Origin: Vibrio brasiliensis LMG 20546 | Lineage (GTDB): Bacteria > Pseudomonadota > Gammaproteobacteria > Enterobacterales > Vibrionaceae | Length of the DNA: 64,000 nt | NCBI RefSeq assembly: GCF_000189255.1 | Contig: NZ_AEVS01000062.1 | Coordinates: forward strand, 1-64,000 | Direction: 5' to 3' | Shown: positions 58,910 through 64,000 of the stretch, piece by piece | How the letters are laid out: every line of letters starts with the position of its first letter | Position numbering within the stretch: position 1 is the first letter of the stretch | Made by a program: the position numbers and the translations under genes | The notes under the pieces: generated by a model | The model's database searches: none | What the model saw: the letters and a program-made list of their open reading frames with translations, nothing else | Told to the model about the DNA's origin: nothing

Positions 58910-59458
58910 TTAGCGTGTGTATGTTGCAGTCAGTGTCGCCTTATCAAGTGCGATACTATTAAGAGTAAACCCTACGACTGCTGCTGGTGTATCTTTGTTT
59001 AGGCCCAATTCCGCTTTTGGTAGTGCCCAAACGGTAAACTGGTAGCGATGCATACCGTCAGCGACGGGTGGACATGCGCCACCGAATCCAACCGACCCAT
59101 AATCTATACGAACTTCTTGCCCACCAAGCTCACTGATATTTGCGCCGCGTGGTAACTGGGTTGTTTTAGCCGGAATATCCAATGCAATCCAGTGCCAAAA
59201 ACCGCTGCCTGTCGGTGCGTCTGGATCGTAAGCAGTAATCGCAAAGCTCTTGGTACCCTGAGGAATATCCTGCCAACTCAGTTGAGGGGATAAGTTACCA
59301 CCATCACATCCCCAGCCAGAGTACTCGAAGGTTTTTGCCATGGGGTGGCCCTCCTGAATATCTTGACTGGTCAGTTGCAACGCATTCGAAGCCCCTGAAT
59401 AAGCAATTGCTGTGACTGAAAGTAGCGCTAAACCCCATTGACGTTTGCTCGATTTCAT
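58910..59458 (-). CDS. YbhB/YbcL-family (PEBP-like) secreted protein
   Basis: 182 residues with a signal peptide (MKSSKRQWGLALLSVTAIA...ALQ). The PEBP fold is shown by FEYSGWGCDGGNLSPQLSW, AITAYDPDAPTGSGFWHW and the closing HRYQFTVWAL. Bacterial members are periplasmic and of unknown substrate; one E. coli copy can affect kinase signalling. It leads the transcript PEBP-AraC-DUF3080. Confidence 0.9.
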   Translation of the reverse strand: MKSSKRQWGLALLSVTAIAYSGASNALQLTSQDIQEGHPMAKTFEYSGWGCDGGNLSPQLSWQDIPQGTKSFAITAYDPDAPTGSGFWHWIALDIPAKTTQLPRGANISELGGQEVRIDYGSVGFGGACPPVADGMHRYQFTVWALPKAELGLNKDTPAAVVGFTLNSIALDKATLTATYTR

Positions 59459-59721
59459 ATCAATTCTCCTAAGCTAGGTCTGTTTCGTTGTCTTATTCGT
59501 TGGACCCAGATTACGTAATTAATGGTATGAAGAATTAACAATAAGTATCACATATTAGTTTATTGGGATTATAAATGAGACTTAATGTTTTTGCAGAGAT
59601 TAAAACTTCAAGTTATGGAGAACGGCAACTTACCCGCTGGATAGCGAAGAAAATGGTCGCAAAAATACGATTTGCTATGGTTTCTATATCTAGATGATCG
59701 TTAGCTGAGGACAGTAACCCT

Positions 59722-61026
59722 GTGAATTTCGACAAAATGCGCAAACTAATATCCGTTGCTATTTTGGCCTTTATGCTCGGTGTGATCACCACGGATATGC
59801 GCCTGTTCTTCCCCTACGGACTGTTTCAGTTATCTAAACTCGGATTTGAGGAGATTCGCAGCAAGCTTTCTGGCGAACTACCCTGGTATCTGCACAGGAC
59901 GGAGCGAGATACTCGTGTTGATGTTATTGACAGAAACGCTGTGCAGCCGGGGCTATCGTTAGTCACTGGTTTAGGGCCACATAATCACTCGCAGGCGTCA
60001 GTCATTGATGTGGATGGCAATGTCATTCATAACTGGCAGCTTAATTGGCGTGAACTGTGGCCTGACGCAACGCATGTTGATCAGCATATCGAAGAAACCA
60101 CGAGGCCTTTTACCCACGGGGTTAAATTAATGGACAACGGTGATCTCGTCTTTAGCCTTGAATATGCCGGATTGTTTCGGGTTAATCCTTGTGGTGATGT
60201 GGTTTGGCGTTTCGCCAGAATGACTCATCATTCGATACATATTGATGAACAAGGGGCGTTGTGGACGCTGGGTTTGGACTATGTTGATTCGGAGCCTGAA
60301 GAGCTCCCATCATATCAGGCTGGATACTATGATTTTAGCATTCTGAAACTGTCGACTGATGGAGAACTGATGCATGAGTGGCGTTTGTTTGATGTCCTGC
60401 GACAAAACAACCTTGAAAGCTTGATGTATATGTCGAGCAACAAGCGAGGCGTTCCTGTTCTTATTGGCGATACACTGCATCCAAATGATGTCAAAATTTT
60501 CCCGTCGACGATGAAGCCGGGGGTGTTTCAGCCGGGAGATATCATGATATCAATGCGCAACGTCCACACCATTGCTGTGTTCGACCCGAACATGAAAGTG
60601 AAGAAGGTGTTCACTGGCAGTTTCGTTCGTCAGCATGATCCAGACTTTATCGATGGCAATACAATATCTGTATTTGATAACTATACTCATACATATAACT
60701 CGCAAGCTCCTTTCAGTAGGATTGTTCATTTATCTACTGAAAGTTATCAACCACTTATACGCTATCAAGGTAGTCAATCGACACCGTTTTTCAGCCACAT
60801 AATGGGTAAGCACGAGCAACTTCAGAACGGTAACCTGCTGATCACAGAAGCGGTAACGGGGAGGGCGTTTGAGTTAAAAGGGAACGAGATTGTCTGGCAG
60901 TTTTACAACGTTCTGCCACAAGGGCTAATAGGCTTTATTGATGAAGTTCAGCGTCTTGGCCCACAGTTCAATCAAGCGTTTTTTAACCAAGCGGTTGAGC
61001 GATGCATGGTAAATGAAGACAAATGA
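59722..61026 (+). CDS. Membrane-anchored arylsulfotransferase-like (ASST) protein
   Basis: 434 residues from a GTG (GAGGACA site 11 bases upstream); ATG at 59737 is an alternative. One N-terminal membrane segment (about 9-30) should place the rest outside the cytosol. The body shows ASST_2-type beta-propeller motifs: FTHGVKLMDNGDLVFSLEY, MTHHSIHIDEQGALW, DTLHPNDVKIFPS, ISMRNVHTIAVFD and FVRQHDPDFIDGNTISVFDNY. ASSTs move sulfate from a phenolic ester donor to a phenol through a catalytic His, without PAPS. The exact catalytic His cannot be pinned from one sequence. It leads a three-gene set with the small protein and the sulfotransferase. Confidence 0.8.
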   Translation: MNFDKMRKLISVAILAFMLGVITTDMRLFFPYGLFQLSKLGFEEIRSKLSGELPWYLHRTERDTRVDVIDRNAVQPGLSLVTGLGPHNHSQASVIDVDGNVIHNWQLNWRELWPDATHVDQHIEETTRPFTHGVKLMDNGDLVFSLEYAGLFRVNPCGDVVWRFARMTHHSIHIDEQGALWTLGLDYVDSEPEELPSYQAGYYDFSILKLSTDGELMHEWRLFDVLRQNNLESLMYMSSNKRGVPVLIGDTLHPNDVKIFPSTMKPGVFQPGDIMISMRNVHTIAVFDPNMKVKKVFTGSFVRQHDPDFIDGNTISVFDNYTHTYNSQAPFSRIVHLSTESYQPLIRYQGSQSTPFFSHIMGKHEQLQNGNLLITEAVTGRAFELKGNEIVWQFYNVLPQGLIGFIDEVQRLGPQFNQAFFNQAVERCMVNEDK

Positions 61027-61046
61027 ACAGTTAAATAGGGCTTGAT

Positions 61047-61271
61047 ATGGGTAATCTAAATGCAACAAATTGGTTAGTTGTCGCTGCTGTAATCATGTTT
61101 ATTCCGCTCAGTGTTGAAGCTTATATTGGTCCCGGCGCAGGATTAACAGCGATAGGAACGTTTGTCGCGTTGGTGCTGATCATTGTCCTCGCTGTGATCG
61201 CTTTTGTCTGGTATCCAGCTAAAAGGGCATGGAAGAAAAGAAAAGCAGACAAGAGCATAGATAATGAGTAA
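61047..61271 (+). CDS. Small two-segment membrane protein with YIGPGAG motif
   Basis: 74 residues. Residues 6-25 form a signal-like or membrane segment ending AYIGPGAG, residues 28-55 a second membrane segment, then a Lys/Arg-rich tail (KRAWKKRKADK). The YIGPGAG motif recurs in small proteins beside sulfotransferase or sulfatase-type genes, as I recall it; I do not know a function. It is 20 bases after the ASST-like gene and overlaps the sulfotransferase start by 8 bases, so the three genes form one operon. Confidence 0.75.
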   Translation: MGNLNATNWLVVAAVIMFIPLSVEAYIGPGAGLTAIGTFVALVLIIVLAVIAFVWYPAKRAWKKRKADKSIDNE

Positions 61272-62775
61272 TGGGTTGGGGCTCTATCTGAGTACAGGGC
61301 TATCCGTAGCCCTTTTTTTGGTGCTGATTTTCTGCTTTCAGCTACCACTAAAGGTTCGTCAATTGGGTAATACTATTTTGTCTGTTCTAGTGATGATTGG
61401 CGACATCTCATTGAATGATGAACAGAAAGAGAGCCAGGTTCAGTTGCTAACGATTAGGTTGGCAGGCCGATTCTTATTGCTTGTTATCAGTATGGTGCTG
61501 GTATTTGCTCTACCGTTTTTATTGATGTACTTACTTGAGAAGGTTGATATTGCGCCGATGGATCAAGTGGTTGATCTGATGGTTTCGCTGCCGTTTTTAC
61601 TTGTATCTACTCTGATAGGGGCATTGGTCTGGGGTTATGTGAAGTTAACAAGCAAAAATCAAATCAACAAAGTCGGTAAAGGCTTCGAAGTCCGCTATTC
61701 AAGGACAGAAAAGGCGTTGCATTTGATCGCCTTTGCCACGCGGGATATTCAGGCATTTATCTCAAAGTTAGAAGATAAGTTATGGCTCAAAAGTGATTCT
61801 GGTTATCCGTCTCAGCCGGTTTTTATTACTGCAATGCCAAGAGCTGGCACCACATTGCTCATGGAGCTATGTTTTAACACTGGCAGGTTTGCCACTCACA
61901 CCTATCGTGATATGCCTTTTGTACTGTTACCTCTCTTGTGGCGGAAGTTCTCACAGCGCTTTATGAAAAAGAGCAGTGAAGTTGAAAGGGCTCATGGTGA
62001 CGGTATGTTAGTCAGCTTGGACAGCCCGGAAGCTTTCGAGGAAATCTTATGGATGACCTATTGGCATGAGCAGTATCATAACCAGCATATCTCTCCTTGG
62101 CCGAGTTACAGAACAAGTCGATTTGATGACTTTTTTGCCCGACACCAACGAAAGATAACAACGGCCGCATCTGACCAACAGGAGGCTAAACGTTATCTCT
62201 CCAAGAATAACCTCAATATCGCCCGAGTAGAGTTTCTTCTCAAGATGAACCCTCAAGCTAAGATTGTTATCCCATTCCGACAACCAGCAAAGCATTGTCA
62301 GTCACTATTACGTCAGCATTTAAACTTCCTCGATATACATCAACAAGATGAGTTTTCTCGAGTCTATATGGCTGGCATTGGTCACTTTGATTTTGGTGAG
62401 AATCTCAAACCGGTTAACTTTGACCAATGGTTATCGGGTTCCTCCTCGAAGAGTGCCGAAAGCCTTGCCTATTGGTATGAGTATTGGTGTGCTTGTTATC
62501 AACACTTGCTTAAGATTGAGTCTGATAGGGTCTGTTTTGTTGATTTCGATAAGCTGTGCCAGCAACCCGAACATGAACTCAATCGGATTGCTGACTTTAT
62601 CGGTTTAGATGATAGGACGCTGTTAGTGAAACAGGCAGGGCTGTTACAAGCCAGAGACTCGATTCAAGATGATTACCATGGGCTTGAGCCCGAATTGGTA
62701 ACCAGTATTGTTAGCACCTACGACAAGCTTAAATCACAGGCTACCAAGGAATTGAGTTACCCTGATAGTCAATAA
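61264..62775 (+). CDS. Membrane-anchored PAPS-type sulfotransferase
   Basis: 503 residues. The N-terminal about 130 residues contain three membrane segments (about 10-28, 68-93, 105-125). The rest is a cytosolic sulfotransferase domain: the 5'-phosphosulfate loop PRAGTTLLMEL (near residue 191) fits PKSGTTW, and AKIVIPFRQPAKHCQSLLRQ (near 330-350) fits the 3'-phosphate-binding region. It should transfer sulfate from PAPS to an unknown acceptor at the membrane. Third gene of the set; its end overlaps the convergent SDR gene by 35 bases. Confidence 0.85.
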   Translation: MSNGLGLYLSTGLSVALFLVLIFCFQLPLKVRQLGNTILSVLVMIGDISLNDEQKESQVQLLTIRLAGRFLLLVISMVLVFALPFLLMYLLEKVDIAPMDQVVDLMVSLPFLLVSTLIGALVWGYVKLTSKNQINKVGKGFEVRYSRTEKALHLIAFATRDIQAFISKLEDKLWLKSDSGYPSQPVFITAMPRAGTTLLMELCFNTGRFATHTYRDMPFVLLPLLWRKFSQRFMKKSSEVERAHGDGMLVSLDSPEAFEEILWMTYWHEQYHNQHISPWPSYRTSRFDDFFARHQRKITTAASDQQEAKRYLSKNNLNIARVEFLLKMNPQAKIVIPFRQPAKHCQSLLRQHLNFLDIHQQDEFSRVYMAGIGHFDFGENLKPVNFDQWLSGSSSKSAESLAYWYEYWCACYQHLLKIESDRVCFVDFDKLCQQPEHELNRIADFIGLDDRTLLVKQAGLLQARDSIQDDYHGLEPELVTSIVSTYDKLKSQATKELSYPDSQ

Positions 62776-63421
62776 AACTGCCTCCCATCTCCAGTGAACT
62801 GCTTTCGATGACCTTTACCAGCCCAGCCGCACTCTCGTTGGTGTCGATCAGGGCATTAGGCCCGCCCATCTCGGTCTGTACCCAGCCAGGGTGAAGCGCG
62901 AGCACGGTATAGCCTTGGCCAGATAAATCGTTGCTGAGGCTTTTTACGACTGAATTAAGGGCTGCTTTCGATGAGCGATAAATGTAACCGCCACCGGAGG
63001 TGTTTTCGGTCATGCTGCCAACTTTAGACGACAGGCAGGCGATTTTCTTCAAACGGCCTTGTTGCAGGTTAGGGTAGAGGGCTTCAACCAGCTTTAGCGG
63101 TGCAATGGTATTAATTTCAAACACTTTTCGCCATTCGTCAACATCGGTATTACCAAATCCATAGCCTTTCGGGCCGTAATAGCCGGCGTTGTTAATCAGC
63201 AAGTCTATTGTCGGTAGCTGGTCGGCGAGTGCGTTGACTTTTGGGTAGTCGGTGATGTCGAGTTGGTAGCAAAAGAGTTGCTCGTTGGCTATATCCAGCA
63301 ATGATTGTGACTGGCTGGTCGAGCGGTAGGTTGCATGCACTTGCCAGCCTTGATTGAGGTAGTGCTGAACCAGACTAAGGCCAATGCCACGGTTGGCACC
63401 TGTGATTAAAACAGTATTCAT
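62741..63421 (-). CDS. Short-chain dehydrogenase/reductase
   Basis: 226 residues, a classical SDR with intact motifs: TGANRGIG (glycine-rich cofactor loop), NNAG, the catalytic Ser region ACLSSKVGSM and YRSSK (Tyr and Lys). It probably uses NAD(P)H to act on a carbonyl group. Close to C-factor-like members by length and sequence pattern. Substrate unknown. Convergent with the sulfotransferase gene. Confidence 0.9.
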   Translation of the reverse strand: MNTVLITGANRGIGLSLVQHYLNQGWQVHATYRSTSQSQSLLDIANEQLFCYQLDITDYPKVNALADQLPTIDLLINNAGYYGPKGYGFGNTDVDEWRKVFEINTIAPLKLVEALYPNLQQGRLKKIACLSSKVGSMTENTSGGGYIYRSSKAALNSVVKSLSNDLSGQGYTVLALHPGWVQTEMGGPNALIDTNESAAGLVKVIESSSLEMGGSFIDYQGNSIPW

Positions 63422-63463
63422 CGCGAGTCCTTTTTGTTTTCTGCTCAGAAGCTTAGCAAAAAA

Positions 63464-64000
63464 TCAGCGGTAAATGGATTTTGTTGATTGCCTGATAATC
63501 AGTTCCATTGGTGGTAACCGAACTTCATGCTTGTTGCCGTTGAGCAAGTTGAGGATGGATTCCGCGCACACGACACCTATCTCTTCCACTGGCTGACGCA
63601 AGGTGGTCAGTGCTGGAGTGAAATAGTATGAGGTTGGCAGATCATCAAAACCGACTACTGAAACGTCTTCCGGGACGCGGTAACCATGGTCGTGAAGCGC
63701 TTTAATCGCCCCATAGGCGGTTTGGTCATTGGCGGCGAATATGGCACTAAAATGCTTTTTCGATTCGATCAGTTCTTTGGTTAACTGATAACCAGACTCA
63801 CTGCTGAAGTTACCTTGTTTGATTAATTTTGTCTGAACCTTGATACCCGCCTCTTGTAGTGCTTTTTTATAACCCACAAAGCGTGCGACAGCATCAGGTT
63901 GATTGAGCAGCCCTTTAATATGGGCAATGTTGAGGTGCCCTTGCTGCAGCAAATGCAAAGTCGCCATGTATCCGCCCAGCACATTATCGATATTGATGCT
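63464..64000 (-). CDS. LacI-family repressor, C-terminal part (cut by window end)
   Basis: About 178 residues of the sugar-binding periplasmic-protein-like domain are in the window, with the frame open to the last base, so the helix-turn-helix lies beyond it. The motifs AIFAANDQTAYGAIKALHDHGYRVPEDVSVVGFDDLP and the following TPALTTLRQPVEEIG, shown here in part, are typical of LacI/PurR/GalR regulators. The effector is probably a sugar. Incomplete gene. Confidence 0.9.
   Translation of the reverse strand, partial: SINIDNVLGGYMATLHLLQQGHLNIAHIKGLLNQPDAVARFVGYKKALQEAGIKVQTKLIKQGNFSSESGYQLTKELIESKKHFSAIFAANDQTAYGAIKALHDHGYRVPEDVSVVGFDDLPTSYYFTPALTTLRQPVEEIGVVCAESILNLLNGNKHEVRLPPMELIIRQSTKSIYR

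Overview
The window is a single contiguous piece of a Vibrio chromosome (Vibrionaceae). The strongest indicators are the uvrB - qrr1 - luxO - luxU - yvcK-like - moaABCDE order, the sodB - grxD - topB block with a VC2046-type gene beside it, and a lateral (laf) flagellar cluster like that of Vibrio parahaemolyticus. The species cannot be fixed from the sequence alone.

Region 1 (1-21.7 kb): one of the two lateral flagellar loci. On the minus strand lie lafS (first codons only), lafF, lafE, lafD, lafC, lafB (cap, chaperones, hook-length control, FliL), then monocistronic lafA flagellin, then the switch/export operon fliM-fliN-fliP-fliQ-fliR-flhB-flhA with a degenerate EAL-like gene at its end. 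Diverging on the plus strand are motY, lafK (sigma54 activator), fliE-F-G-H-I-J and a receiver-like/helical-repeat gene. No fliO, flhF or flhG is present. A good -24/-12 sigma54 promoter lies in front of lafB.

Region 2 (21.9-27.4 kb): a LytM/M23 peptidase overlapping a bactofilin gene, a RAYT-type transposase with a family of short inverted GGACAGAC-like repeats, a YgjK-like GH63 glucosidase interrupted by one in-frame TAA, and tRNA-Asn.

Region 3 (27.4-36 kb): SOS-controlled uvrB (perfect LexA box), the quorum-sensing regulators qrr1 (small RNA on the minus strand with a sigma54 promoter and LuxO sites), luxO and luxU, a YvcK-like gene, and the molybdenum cofactor genes moaABCDE behind a probable Moco riboswitch.

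Region 4 (36-59.5 kb): mostly conserved chromosomal housekeeping: a PAS-GGDEF cyclase, a tiny NrtS-like membrane protein, a CBS protein, MATE pump, ZntA with a MerR-type promoter, udp, a periplasmic binding protein, an unknown membrane-anchored protein, metG, mrp, udk, asmA, cobO, LMW-PTP, a catalytically degenerate SDR, sodB, grxD, topB, DUF3080 lipoprotein, AraC regulator and a PEBP-family protein.

Region 5 (59.7-64 kb): an accessory three-gene set encoding an anchored ASST-like protein, a two-segment membrane mini-protein and a membrane-anchored PAPS-type sulfotransferase. This is my best candidate for an undescribed system (sulfation at the cell envelope). It is followed by an SDR and the C-terminal part of a LacI-family repressor cut by the window end.
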